From: Volutella citrinella
Taxonomy: Eukaryota > Ascomycota > Sordariomycetes > Hypocreales > Nectriaceae
NCBI GenBank assembly: GCA_034401135.1
Contig: JAWZSP010000004.1
Coordinates: forward strand, 3,472,001 to 3,536,000
Length of the DNA stretch: 64,000 nt
Reading direction: 5' to 3'
Shown: positions 45,606-58,131 of the stretch, one piece after another
Numbering within the stretch: the first letter of the stretch is position 1
How the letters are laid out: each line of letters opens with the position of its first letter
The notes under the pieces: generated by a model
Seen by the model: the letters and a program-made list of their open reading frames with translations, nothing else
The model's database searches: none
Told to the model about the DNA's origin: nothing
Translations under genes and position numbers: made by a program

Positions 45606-47852
45606 TCAAAAATTGCCCCTCTCTTTGCGTCGTCTCTTGCAGCGATTTGTGTCGGTCGTCTGCAAGCGCGTGCGGAACAACGATGTTAGCAGCGGGGTAT
45701 TATCGGAGATCGAAACAGAGCGAAGGGGCCCACAATTGGTCAGGGGTGTGTGCGTTGAGGCGGGTCACTGGCAGAAGCAGTGTCTGGCAATGTCTGGATG
45801 GGTGTTTCTGTCTGTTTCTCTGTCTGTGTGTACGGCGAGATCTATGCTGGAAAGCAACCAGGTGATTACAAAGTCAGGGACAACAGCCGAGTAAATCCCT
45901 GCTTCGGGCGAGAGATGGACGTGGGCAGCCGGCAATTTGGCGGAGCCGGTGTACAATTCCAAATGAGGCCCACGGCGGTAGTGGCAACAGTGGCAGCGGC
46001 AACGGCCACGGGACGGCGGACAGCGACGGACAGTGGAGTGACCGAGGACTGCGCGCAGGGAGCAAAACTACGACGGACAACGGAGCAGGGCGATGGCGCT
46101 GATGGCGCCAGGTACCAGGATGTAGGTAAAATGTCCCGTCTCCAATGCAGCGACAAACTAACAGGAAGCGGCGGCAATCGGGGGCGGCTGTGATTGGGCC
46201 TCGGATCGCTCTTTGCGCCGTGATGGAAGTGTTGGGAGCGACTGGGATTGCGCCAGCGATTGATAAGCCCGACGATGAGGCCGTGGGATGTGGAATCACT
46301 AAGGGACGGTGGTCGTTTTATTAGTCGGCAAGATTATGCGCTCGTGTGGTGCTCATGTGGTGCGTGCTGCTGGGTGCTGGTGCTGGCGCTGGTGCTGCTA
46401 CTGGTGCTGGTAATTGCTGGCTGGTTGTGTGGAATCAGAGTGGAATCAGGACGTATGGAATCATGAATGCACGGCGGGTGGAGGGCTACCTACTTCCGCG
46501 CGCGTGGGACCGCCTGAAGGAGACAAGGGAGGCAGGCGGAACTGGGAATCCTGACTAAGCCACCATCACTCACCTCCCGAGTTCCCAAGGAGCAATTAAT
46601 ACCGAGGTGCAACCTCACAACTCAATACAAAGCATCAACTCTATTTTAACTATTGCCTATGGTGGCCCAGGTCGACTAGAAACAAGCTGCTTCGTCTTCT
46701 GTTTCGATAAGCCGCCGCTCACTTACGGGAAACCTCACAGTGAACAAGCTCGAGACGCTCGATTGACCCAAACGGCACCTATTTTCACGCCCATGCACAT
46801 ATCCAGATCAGTCTAGAAACCCACAACTAATAAAACAACGCCTATTCAAACCGTTCTTTCTTCTGCAATCCAGCATAACAGCCAACTACGTCCTACCTGT
46901 CACCAATCCCGGGGCGTAGTCGTGTGTCCAGGGTAACTGTCGACATCAGCGACCAGGGTTTCATCAGGAACAAGGACCCTCAGAGAGCCACGGAATTTCT
47001 ATGGCCATCATCTTTGAGTGTGCCGGGTGACATTCTTTCGGCTCGAGGGAGTCAGCCACCCTCCTTGGCCCAACACTGTCTGGTCATCTCATCAGCTTCC
47101 TTAGACACTATCAATCCTATCTCCCCGAGTTCCGACAACCATGAATTCGACGTTTTTGAATGACTGCATTTCTGGATATTCCCATTCGCTCTCATCGGCT
47201 TCGCCACCAGCTTTAGCAACCGTGATAACAATGCCTTGGGAAGGCAAGCATCAGACCAGTTCACATATGCATGCGCCTCACGCTGGGTTCTTGGTAATAA
47301 ATGTAGGTCAGCCCTACAGGGCTTTGATGGCAAAAACTCGGGCGTTCAAAGACTCTACGAACTCGACGAAGTTGTGTGCAGGGGGCTCAATCCAATACAA
47401 GGATGACGCATTGCATCCACAGGGGACAACAACGTGTTTCAACATGCTAAACTACTAAGCAGCCAAGGCAGCTAAGCCACGGCCGCTAGAGCGTCACCCA
47501 TGTAAGTAAGTGAATTCATGTCCTTTAAAATAACTAGCATTTGTTTCCTTTTATAGTTCTCCAGTTTACCGCCAATTCGCGACTGCGCCACCCTTTGTCG
47601 GTTCCCTACTCGGCTTCAACACTCCAACTTTCCGCCCGAACTTTGACGAGGCTTCGTGCATAGAGAGGTTGCACAGGCAAACCCCACCTTTATTTCCATC
47701 AAGGAGGGGGCTCTTACAATACCCCAGGTCTTTGAAGAAACAGGGCATTCGCGGGCAGAGCCTCTGACGCGAACTACTCACTCCCAGCCCTCGAACAAGC
47801 AATAAATGCAAAACCCAACCAAGCAAACGATACATCCAGGGCCCGAGTCACT
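45606..47852. promoter_or_regulatory. Promoter region between thioredoxin reductase and a membrane-protein gene
   Basis: About 2.2 kb upstream of two divergent genes. A TGACTAA heptamer, a form bound by Yap1-type bZIP factors, lies at about 46551-46557, over 1.1 kb from the thioredoxin reductase start; one copy is weak evidence. A GCTGGTGCTG-type imperfect microsatellite lies near 46365-46415. No gene was recognised. Confidence 0.4.
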
Positions 47853-49918
47853 ATGAACCGCGCGCGGCACTATCCACCATCCACCGCAAATGATGCTGGG
47901 ACCGGGATGCTTGGGGAGGGCCCAAAACAAACCGCTCGCCTACTGTCAACCCAGTTAGGATCTGACCAGACACCCCCAAGAGCGACGAAGCAAGGACTCA
48001 GCGTATGGACGGTTTTCGCAGATTTTACTTGTATATTCTGCCCTGTAGCTTACCTTGGCTTGACCATTGCCATCGCAATAAGGAATGGCGACGAGATCGA
48101 CGATGCGTACGCCACCTATCGCAATGCTGTCACAACAGTAAGACCACCCGGCTCGCTGTGCTGTGCGTGGGTTATATAACTGACACCGGTCTTTAGCTTT
48201 CCACACTCTTCCCCATAGCCTTTGCAGCTATCATGGGCCGCCTCATGTATCAACTCTCGCGCTGGAAGCTTGGGCGCGGTTCTACCATGGGAACGCTTGA
48301 ACAGCTCCTTGGAAGCCGCACGATAGGCGCCACGATCCTGACCTATGCCGAACTCGGCACTTTTAACCTGCTCGGGCTTTTGTTGATTCTCATTTGGGCG
48401 TGGTCCCCGGTCGGAAGTCAGGCCGTGCTTCGATTCTTGGACTCCCGATTCGAGCCCGTGGTCAGCTCCTCCAGTCTCGTCTATCTTGACACCAATACAC
48501 CGCCCAAGTTTACATTCGCGCAGTGGACCCAAGTGTCCAACACGCTGGGGTCCGAGGATCTGCGCGCCAGTCAGAATTCAATGTACTCTGCTGCGCTGTA
48601 CTCACCCGACTCTGTTCGGAACGACAGCCAGGACATCTGGGGGAACCTCAAGATCCCCCTCCTCCCAGGGTATGGCAATCCCGCCGACCCCAACTGGCAG
48701 ACGACGCCGCGGGGCCCAGGATTAGAATACTCGGCATTTGCCGGAATCCCAGTCAATGACATTGACACTGGTGTGACGATCTTCTCCCTCGAGTCCACCT
48801 ACGTATATCTGACATGCTCCAACATCACATTGAAGGGCTCTCAAGAAGCCAGACCGGTCGCTCTCAACGAAACTTTTATCGGCAAAAGCCCCTACAGCTT
48901 TGTAAAATCGCTGCCAAATTCGACGTGGCAAGGCTACGACCTGACTTCGACAGGCTCAAACAAGACAACGTCTGCGTACTGGACTCTGGGCATCGACACC
49001 TTGACGGACCAGCTATGGGTCAATGACACCTTTCTGTCTGGCCGTGGAAGAGAAAATTCTTCGATAAGGAACTACCCTGATATGCTAGCGGACGAGGTCG
49101 GCATCGAGACCAAGCCCACACGGCTGATGATCCAAGTCAAGGTATATCGTGGCTACGCGGTACCGCCAGACTGGATTACGGGATTCTGCGGCGTGGAGCA
49201 GCACTACGTCGAGTCGCGTGTCAACTGCTCTCAGCTGTCACCCGGTTCCAGGCCCGACTGCGCCGTCATCCAGCAGCGGCCCTCGCAGAAGCCCCACGCG
49301 CCCAAGGACATCTCGTATCTTTCCTTCCAGCCCGTGTTCGCCAAGATCTCACAGTTGCTTCCCCAGGCCACCAATCGCCAAGTCGGCCTGGATCCAACAT
49401 TGAAGTATATCCAGAGCCCGCTGACTGTCGACATGACGTCTACAAACACCTCCCAGGTCAACCTGGAGCAGGTGCCCGAGAAACTGTTCAGCTATCGACT
49501 TACCCAGATCCTCAACTCCTTCCTGCTCATCGGCCAGGCGTTCCCCTACATCACGAGTGGAAGCGCAGATCCCGACGTTCTCTTCGAGCCCAAAACTACG
49601 GTCCCCGTCGACGTGGAGACGCTCAAGGAGGTTTACAATATATCCTGGCCGTGGATGGCCGCGAGTGTCATTGCTAGCCTGGTGCTACTTGCCGGTGGCC
49701 TCCTCAGCGCTGTCTTCATCCACCTGGCAGACGGGCCCGATGTGCTGGGCTTTGCCTCGACTGTTGTTCGCGATTCCCAATACGTGCATCTTTCGGCGGC
49801 AACATCCAGGATGGACGGCCCAGTCTTGAGCAAGTCAATAAGGGAGCGGCGGTTCAAGTATGGCTATGTCGGTCAAAACGCAGAAGGAGACGCCATATTT
49901 GGTGTCAAGCAGGCGTAG
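47853..49918 (+). CDS. Unrecognised multi-pass membrane protein with a large glycosylated domain
   Basis: Two exons, 47853-48137 and 48197-49918, give 668 residues; the intron joins NAVTT to LSTLFPIAFAA in phase 0. About 45 polar residues precede three hydrophobic segments: VFADFTCIFCPVAYLGLTIAIAI, LFPIAFAAIMGRLM and a longer one with LGLLLILIWAW. A region of about 440 residues follows with at least eight N-X-S/T sites (such as NIT, NET, NST, NKT, NDT, NSS, NTS), several cysteines and SLESTYVYLTC, so it is probably outside the cell or in a lumen. One helix (WMAASVIASLVLLAGGLLSA) follows, then a cytosolic tail ending FGVKQA. I know this layout from many filamentous-fungus hypothetical proteins but not a function; a role at the cell surface is a guess. 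The gene model is well supported by frame and splice sites. Confidence 0.8.
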
Positions 49919-50228
49919 AACGGCTACTACTAGATTTCGAATGCTATCATGAATTATATTGCAAACAAGCCCATATATCCATCGTGTTCAGTGTACATGG
50001 CAAACCCATTTGTGATGTTCTGCGGATCGCATACGCCGTTCTAATCATAATCTCCAACCACATCAAATGCAAACTGACAGAGCAATATTTTCGAATCTTG
50101 GTTGATCCAGGTCTATTTTCAAAATGCCATTCCCGTAGTCCGCGAGAATCCCGGCTCAAGAAGGAGCAACAGCAACCAGACATTCCATCACATTCATTAC
50201 GCCATCATCATCTCCCGTCTGGGCATCC
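49919..50228. other. Convergent 3' spacer
   Basis: 310 bp, AT-rich, between stops of the membrane-protein gene (+) and VPS53 (-). Presumed 3' UTRs only. Confidence 0.5.
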
Positions 50229-52847
50229 CTAATCCCGGCCGAACCGCGCGCCCAGTGACCCGATGTCCCGCTTGAAGAAGTTGCCAAAGTTGCGCAGGTT
50301 CTCGTTGATCGTCGCCTTCTCCAGCCCAGCCGCCGCGGCCGCCGCAGCTCCCGGCATCCCGCCCCCCACGGCGCCGCTGCTCTGCGAGATGTCCCTCGCC
50401 GCGCTGAGCAGCTTCTCGCCCAGGGATCCGGCCTCGAACCGCGGCGTGCCCACTGCCGCCGACGTGCCTGACGCTGCGGTGCCTCCGGCGCTGCCCATGC
50501 CCGACGCCGACATGAGCGGCCCGAGAAGCGTCGAACTTGCAACCAGCTTGTCGCTGGGTGTGCTGTCGCGGTGGATGCCGAACAGCTCGATGAGGTGGCT
50601 GTACTCGGACTTGCGCACGCCCTTGAGCTCCAGGATCTTCTTGAAGTTGGTGTCTGATCGATCCGCAATGTGGATGAGGTATGCCTGCACAAGGCCTTCG
50701 GGCGGCGACGGCCGTACTTGAAGCGTCTTGAGCAGCGGGTCGAGTCGGTTCATGCAGTGCTGGACACGGCGCACGTAGCTCGACGGAGGCGCCTCTTGGG
50801 ACGCAAAGGAGGAGTGGTGCATGAGCATCTTCTCAAACGCCTTGGTAAGGACGTACTTGTCTAGCAGCATCTGCTGAGGGGTTAGTCATTCTGCTTCTGC
50901 TATAGATATATAGGGGCTTCGAGTAGATGGAAGCACTGACCTGCTCGGCGCCGACCTCAGAGATCGGTCGGCATTGCACAATGTTGTTCACGTAGCCCGT
51001 AGCCAAATGTTCCACTAGGTTATCGCAGAATGCTCGTGCGTACTGTTGCTTGGAGATGAGTGCGAGAACCTCGGCCGCCTTGCCGTCTACGTGCTTGATC
51101 AGTTCGCCGACATATGAGCTCTGGTCGCCTACGCTCTCCATGGTGCTCCAGTTAGTATTCTTCATCTCTCGCCACACGCCCTCACAATTCTGGCCAACGT
51201 GGCGCACAAGAGCCAGGACAGCCGCGCTGGCGACGCCCAGGAACGCATCGGACTGCGACGAGAGATCGACCTTGGGCACGAGCTCGGCGTCTATCCGCTT
51301 CTTGATGCTCTCTTCCAGCTGGTTGGTGTTTACATGCCAGAAATCCGCCGTGTTGAGCACGAGGACGACATCTTGAAGGTCCGGCCCAGCGGTCCCCCCA
51401 GACTGCAGCCGATGCAATAGTACCTGCTGGGCGTACTCGTCGAGGTACTTGGCAAAGGTCTTGGATAGGTCGAGGAGCCGCTCGCCTGTCGACAGTTTCG
51501 CGCATTGCGAAAGCGTCAGCTTGTAAAAGTGGAATAGCTCAATGGCGGAGGTGATGACAGCCTGCGGCGAGAATTCCTCGTCGGGCGGAATCAGGGGCTG
51601 GCTGCGGTACTTGGGTATCATGGCCCCGAGCTGCTTGTCTTGGGACTCGACCCACAGGCTCAGGTAAGGCTCGAATGCCACGGATATGAGGCCGTGGAAG
51701 CTGTGCGTCTTCTCCTCCACCGAGTTTAGAGTGTCGATGCTCGCCCGTGAAGACGTCGCAAAGCGCTTCTCCAAGCTCTGCTCAAAGTCGAGAGTCTCCT
51801 GCAAGCAGCTCAGCAGCAGGTTGACGTCGATCTTGTTGCCATCGGTCCGGCGCATGCTCCTCTCCAGGATGCCCTTGAAGTCATCCCTCGTGCCATCGCA
51901 AAAGGCAGCCGCCAGCGTCTCGTTGGCCCGCCAGTGCGGGGGGAAGATGACCTCGTGCTCCTCGTCGTGCGTCTTCATCATGCGCTTGAACCACGCATAT
52001 CGCCGGCCAATGTTGTCCAGGCTACCAGCCTCGTCGTTGCCGCGGAACACGGATCGGTACTCGCGCAGCTCGGTGTTGACATACCACGTCATCAGTCGTG
52101 ACTTTGCCGAGTCCCCGAGCGCATCAATGACAAGGCATGCCTCCATCAGCACCCCTCTACGGGCAGCAACCTCGCCCTTGGCAAACGCCATCTCAAAGTC
52201 CTCGCACACCTGCTCCAGGAGCTCACGCTGCAGCTCCGAGACGCCACGGCTCAGGGTAGCAATCTGCTCGATGCTGCGGTAGCTGTTGAAGTGCTTCATG
52301 AGCTGTATGACAGCCTGTAGGAGCCCTGCACACTCCCGGTACTGCCGTGTCTTGGCCAGACCCCTGAGCTGCTCGTAGGCAGTTGTCAGCATCTGCAGCC
52401 GCTTGAGGGCCGTCATGCTCAGTGTGAGGTTCCGCTTTGTGCCATCGAGTCGCTTAATGTCCGCCGTCATGGATGTAATGTTCTGCTCCGTCTCGATCGC
52501 TCGCGAGCGCACCGTCTCGATCTTGCGGAATAGCTGGGCGAGCTCAGCCTGAGCCGACTGCATGCGTTCTAGGCTGGAGTCGGTGCCGTACGCCTGCTCC
52601 GTCTCCAGGGTCGCGATATCGTTGGACAGTGCATTCTGATGGCCCTGCAGGGTCTTGGAGACCTGGCTGATGGACGAGACGGCCGAGGGGCGGGAGAAGA
52701 GGAGGTTGAGGTGGTCGATGGGGTCGTAGTTGGCTATGCGAGGGCATCATCAGCATTAGGGGGGGGCTCAATTCAGCTCGGTGCCAATGGCATGGATGCA
52801 TACTCACCGGCATCTAAAGACGCGCCAGCCCCCTGGTTTCCGTTCAT
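50229..52847 (-). CDS. VPS53: Vps53, GARP tethering complex subunit
   Basis: Three exons on the complement, 52847-52808, 52733-50941 and 50870-50229, give 824 residues. The tiny first exon encodes MNGNQGAGASLDA; the second opens with ANYDPIDHLNLLFSRPSAV, the well-known Vps53 N-terminal signature, then a coiled-coil region (SLERMQSAQAELAQLFRK and on) by which GARP subunits pair. The body is an alpha-solenoid with ARAFCDNLVEHLATGYV and ISEVGAEQ-MLLDKYVLTKAF at the second junction. The final 70 residues are Ala/Gly/Ser-rich and end with LRNFGNFFKRDIGSLGARFG. Vps53 with Vps51, Vps52 and Vps54 tethers endosome-derived vesicles to the trans-Golgi. The last acceptor is a CAGCAG pair, so an extra Gln at the junction is possible. 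The identification is firm. Confidence 0.94.
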
Positions 52848-53258
52848 CTTCTTGGGCGCGACCTTGTTGTGTCTCAAGCGAGATGCGCCGTCGCACCTTG
52901 AATGCGATTCTCGGTGCTTCGTAGCTGATGCTCCTCGCACGTGTCAACTGCCATGATGAGAAAGGTGGGTCCTCAATCAGTCGCCAACCCCAGATGTGGC
53001 TGATGTGATGCAGCCCCATTCCTCATAAGTCTTTACAGCGCTTCTACCTGCGCGTCTTGGGCGTCTTTCTTTCGCTCTGGAGGATGGAGGGTTCAATTGG
53101 GCTCATCATAGATCGCTGTCCCCGGGAAATTACGTCAAAGTCGCTGCAGGAGCTGTGATTTCATACAAAGATATTTTGAGAGTTTGCATTGACCATGCCA
53201 TCTAACACTACGTGTGACTCCGTTTCGAGTGCCGTCCTTTTGCTGACCTGTCCATATT
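52848..53258. other. Spacer between VPS53 and the FN3/coiled-coil gene
   Basis: 411 bp; both flanking genes are on the minus strand, so this holds the VPS53 promoter and the 3' UTR of the gene upstream of it. Nothing else was seen. Confidence 0.5.
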
Positions 53259-56200
53259 TTATTCGCCGTCCAATGCCCTGTCCATTTCCAAGCTCTCCTT
53301 TGGCGTGTCCTTGCCCTTCTTCTTCTTGGAGAACCTCCACGACATCCTGCCCTCCTTTGCGTCCTTGTTGCGGGAGCTAGTTGGGCCCAGCGAAGGGCTG
53401 CTGGCCATGCTGTCGAAGCTGCGGCCGAGTTGTGCCACATCCTCGCCAACATCGTCCAAGTCACCCATGCTGGATCGGTGTTCGGCCGACAGGTTCTTCT
53501 CAGAGTACGTGGCGCTACCAGGCCCCTTCTTAAAGAGGCTGGAGTCCTTGCCGAGCCTCGACGACAGGCTGAACTTGCTGGAGCTTCCCTTCCGGAAGAG
53601 CTTCTTGACAACATTCTCAGGGTCCTTGTGCGCCGAGGGGGTGATGTCACTCGTCGAGTTGGAGTTGGTCATATCCAGATTGAGGGACTCGTGGGATTCA
53701 GACACGGACACGGTATGGACGGAAAAGGTATCCTTAGACAAGCGGGAATCCGAAGGCGAGTCGTCTGACTGTGGGGGTAGCTCGATGGAGGGTCGAACAA
53801 TTTCTTTCCCCTTTAGTCTTCCCTCCTTGGACTTGTCCCGCTGCCGCTCCTTGCCCTTGGACTTGTCCTTCTCCGGGCTCAAATCCTTGTCCTTGGCGCC
53901 ACGGAAGATGTGGCCCATGAACGTTGGGGCGTTGGGGTTGAGACGCTGGCTCATGGACGCTCGGTGGCTTGGAGGCCGAGAGCCAATAACGCCGACTTGG
54001 CTGGGAGATGTTTGGGGGTCGAGCATATCCTCGTCGTCCAAGATCTCATCTTCAGCAGAGGCAAGCGTCGTTTCCAGCATCGATGGCGATCCATGAATAG
54101 ACGGACGGCGAGACCCATTCCGTGAGGTCCATCGACCATCCGGGGGAGACCACAGCCTATGCTTTGAAAACGCCGAGACGTCGGCGCCCCAGATGGAGCC
54201 GCTATCGGTTGATGGCCTTGGAAGGTCGGACGAGGCAATCGACGGCGGGCGTGAAAGCTCATGATCTCTGTCGGGCAGAAGAGCCCCAGCAGAGCTGGTG
54301 AAGGGGTTCAGCCGACGTGCAGAGAACGATTTTGTGGCTGACAGGGCGCTGGGTCGAGATCCGTCGGCGCCCGAATGCCTGTTCATAAATGAGGAGAAGC
54401 TTATGCGCCGCTTGTTCCCGAGGAACTCATGCTCATCTGTTCCTCGTGGGAACGACTGGCTCTGGCCGGGCTTCAGGCTTCCGATGGGAGGACCACCGTC
54501 ATCTAGAGCCTTCGGCGCCCTGTTTCTCTGGAAGGACGACAGCAGGCTGGTCAGCTTATGACCCGTTGCAGGCGGTGCCTCCGGGGAGGCGGTCATATTA
54601 AGAGACAGGGCATCGCCGTCGATGTACTGCGGAAACGGTAGGTTTTGAGACGAACCCTGGGGGCTCGAGAAGACGCTACGATGGTGCCCAGAGGATGCTG
54701 GCGACTGAGGGTCTTCGTACTCGGCCGTCACGGCTCCAGGCAGCATCGGGCTGGGTTGGCTATCGAGGTCATCAAAGGCGTCCTCGAAGGTCTCGTCAAA
54801 GATTCCAGAAGGTAGCAGTGAGTGAGCAGTTGGGCTGAGTGGTCCTCCACTCGCCCTCAGCTCGGCCTCTGTTTGGTGTTCGTCGCCATCTGAAGCAATA
54901 TCCATGAACAACGCCGGGGCGAACCCAATACGAGAAAGGGCCGATGCCGCCGGGAAGCTAGCTTCGGGAATGTCGACGAATTGGCTTGGTGGGGAGGAGA
55001 GGTTGGTCGTCGAAATGCTATTGCTGTTTTGGCTGTGTCGCTTGTGCGTGTGGCTTGACGTGGGGATAGGCTCATAGTCCATTGGGGGTGCCTCCGGCTG
55101 GGTGTAATAAGCAAGTCCCGACTGGTGCTGAATACTGAGTTGCTCGCCCAGTACTCGGATGTGTTGATCCAAATGATGACCCTTCTTGGTCTCAGCAACC
55201 AGCTGGTTATGCATCTCCTTTCTCCTGGCTTCCCACTCGCGTCTGATTTGAAGATCAGCCTCCTTCCACTGTTCGTCGTCTGCGCCCGGTAACTGCTCTC
55301 GAGCAGCTTTCAGGTCTTGCAACTGTTTTCCCTTCTCCTTGAGCTCTGCTTCCAGCTCAGCACACTTCTCCTGGAGGTCTGCATTGGCGTCGTCGAGCTT
55401 GAGGACATTCGCGTCTCGCTTCTCCGCCAGCTCGACTTTTTGCGCCTCGAACCCATCCTTTTCCTTCTTCATTCGCTGAATGTCGTTCTCGAACTTGGAG
55501 ATGTTATCGCGGACCTTGGCTTTCTTAGCGTCCTTGTCCTTGAGTTGCTGCTCCTTCTTCCCGCGTTCCTTCTCGCTCGCACGCATTTGTTCCATGGTGC
55601 TTCGGACCATGGCTTTCAACTGTGCGGTTTGCTCCTCCTTCTCCTTGAGCGCCAGCCTCTTGCGTTCTTTCTCCTTCTTGAGCTCCTCCTCCTGTTGCTG
55701 GAATTCCGCCTCATCCTTGGCGCATTGTAGCAAGGTGTCATCAATCTCCTTTCGAATTCCCTCGAACTTCCGGTTTAGCTCTTCGAGGGACACCTCGGGC
55801 CCATCAGAGGTCGGAGGTCTCGCATGCGGTTGATCTGAGCTAGCAACGGAAGGGGAGTGTCGTCGATTGATAGTGTTGCGCCGTTGACCAGGGGCAGTGC
55901 TCGACGTGTCCGCGGCCGACGAGGTATTCGGTTCTAGGACAGGAGCTGCTTCGACAGCTGGGACGGAGGGCCTATGGCCATCCATGTCGTCGTGGTCGTG
56001 GTCGCGGGAATGCTCGTTGCCTGCGAAGCTGGTCGGGAGGCGAGAGTCACCGAGTTGGGGCTTTCCGTCTTTGCCAAAGGTTCGTAAACGGACAACGGGG
56101 CTTCCGGCCTGGAAATTGTTGGGTCCCACAGCGACGACACGGATGTTGTAGAAATGATCAGGCTTCAGGCCTGTCACGGTGATGGCGACTTCATTGCCGG

Positions 56201-56843
56201 GCGAATCGCCGACTATGGACAGCGTTGTTAGACCACGCCTCGCCGAGGGGCGGATCCCGGGGAAGAGAATACTAACCATGGACACCATTCACTTGGATAG
56301 TATATTTTTGCACTGGCCGATTGCTTGCTGGTCGCGTCCAGCTGAGCGTTGCCGCGTCGGCCCTTATTCCAGCAAGGGAGACATCTGGGGATTCGGGGAC
56401 GTCGACGCCTAGAATGTTGATGAGGTCCGGCACCGGCTTCCACAACGTCTGCCACGATCGGTGCAGGAGCCTAGAGTCGATTCACCAGTCAGAAAACGCA
56501 GTTCGGCAAAACAGCAAGCGCTTGCAGGCGCCAAACAGCGCCTGTTGACGTCAAATGACGAGTGAGACGGTGGGAGGGGTGTCACTCACCAAACAACAGC
56601 ACCAAGAGTCAGTACCATTTTGAAGTGACCAATAAGCCACACATGGGGTCTGAAACTAAGCAATTCGTCGAGGGAGGGCGTGGACATGTGCTTGGCCAGG
56701 CGGCGAGGGTCGATGACGAAGGTCACGCCGCACAGCACAGCGTACAGGGCGGTTCTCTGGTAGCCAGAGCGCGGGCTATTGATCCACCAGAAGCCGAGGA
56801 CGCTGAGGATGAGAGTGGTCAAGACGGGCAACTCCCATGACAT
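53259..56843 (-). CDS. Membrane-anchored fibronectin type III and coiled-coil protein
   Basis: Three exons on the complement, 56843-56590, 56470-56277 and 56212-53259, give 1133 residues. The N terminus (MSWELPVLTTLILSVLGFWW) is a membrane helix, with more hydrophobic stretches at about 33-45 and 70-88. A fibronectin type III domain spans about 112-196; the second intron falls inside it and splicing joins YTIQVNGVH to VGDSPGNEVAITVTGLKPDHFYNIRVVAV. After a polar stretch comes a long Lys/Glu-rich coiled coil (about 280-480). The rest, about 600 residues, is Ser/Pro-rich with PSIASS, RPSIHGSP and other phosphosite-like runs, and ends in a KKKKGKD basic patch. Similar layouts occur in filamentous ascomycetes, but I do not know a named function. 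Membrane anchoring with a long cytosolic tail suggests a tether or polarity scaffold; this is inference. Confidence 0.82.
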
Positions 56844-58131
56844 GTTCTCAGCGCGGTCCCGGCCTGGCAGAAGGGTACTTCAGAGACGGGAGCCGGGCGT
56901 CTGTTGTCGTCGTGGAGGAGAGGGTCGGCGGATGGCAGATGGGGCGGGCCAAAAGGGAAAATTGGTCGGTCGTGTCGGAGCTTTGTGCAACATAAAGCGT
57001 GATCTCTGTTCTCCCCAGTAAATCTCGGGAGCCCATTGGCGGGCGATCGGCGAGGGAGGCGGGCGCCGCGGGCGAGGCCAGTGCCGCGCACTTACGCTGG
57101 CACGGTACATACCGCTGGCAGTGGCGAGGTTCGGAGCTCCGGGGGCGCTGTTCTTTCCCACATGCCGGGCACTCCTGTCCTCCAACAGCGATGCGCGTAC
57201 CGTACCGAGGGCACTGTCCCAAGGTCGCATGAAGGCTCCGCTGACCACGTACTCCCCAGGATGCTGATTCGTGCTTGCTTGACTGCATTGTTGGACTTGC
57301 AAAAGGGCCAGCAGAACATCCCGAGTCCATGTCACCGTGCCAAACGAGTATTTTCTTCCAACTCTCATGCAACCAGTAGCAGCAATTGGCCAGCACCCTA
57401 ACTGCTAAGGTAGTCTTGCTATGCCAATGGCCGTTGCATACGATACAGCTCTCGTATCAGCCCATGGGCTCGCGCCTACCTTACTGTACCTAAGCCCTTC
57501 CCCTCAAAGTGACAATAAACAAGCCGTCCACTGCTCAGGAAATGGGCAGATCATCGCACCCGCTCGCCCGCCCGCCCGAGTTGAGGCCCGCGCAGCTAGA
57601 AAGGGTTGTTAACCAAGAACGGCAGGTTCATCATACAAACGTAACGAGAGTTTGACCTAGCAACCCTACCAAGTCAAATCCGGAGAGCAAATTCCTAAAC
57701 CACCCCTCACATTTCCTCAGGTCGTGCGATGATACAGCGTTCCAGTACATTGTGATATTGTTCTTTATTTGATTTCGCTATGTACACGCGCCATTCTATG
57801 CATTTGATCTATATACACCAGGCCCCCCTAGCCCAACCCTCCCGAGGGCGGCGGGTACCATTGTTTCCCAAGTCCCAAACCGGGCTTTGCATCCTTTGCT
57901 ATGTTATCCGACGTCCTGTCAACTCCGAAACCCCACTGGTACAGATACAATGCTCTGATTAGAGGTCCAAATTAAGATGGGAGAAAAGAAGAAGACGATG
58001 TGCTTTCCAGCGCAACGTCTTATAAACGAAGGTAAGGCAACCTATGTTGCCGGGTCATTACCCACCCTCCCGAGGGAGGGGGTCTATGCAAAATGCAAGA
58101 ACGGCCACAAATATATGCATGCGATAATGAA
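56844..58131. other. Intergenic region upstream of the FN3/coiled-coil gene
   Basis: About 1.3 kb between the 3' end of LCB2 and the start of the FN3/coiled-coil gene, both on the minus strand. Overlapping open frames of 120-180 codons at 56848-57401 on both strands reflect GC-rich DNA and show no domain. The part nearer LCB2 (57700-58100) is AT-richer and presumably 3' UTR. Confidence 0.45.

Noticed and set aside
46551..46557. TGACTAA as a Yap1 site for thioredoxin reductase
   Set aside because: A single copy over 1.1 kb upstream is expected by chance; kept only as a note in the promoter entry.
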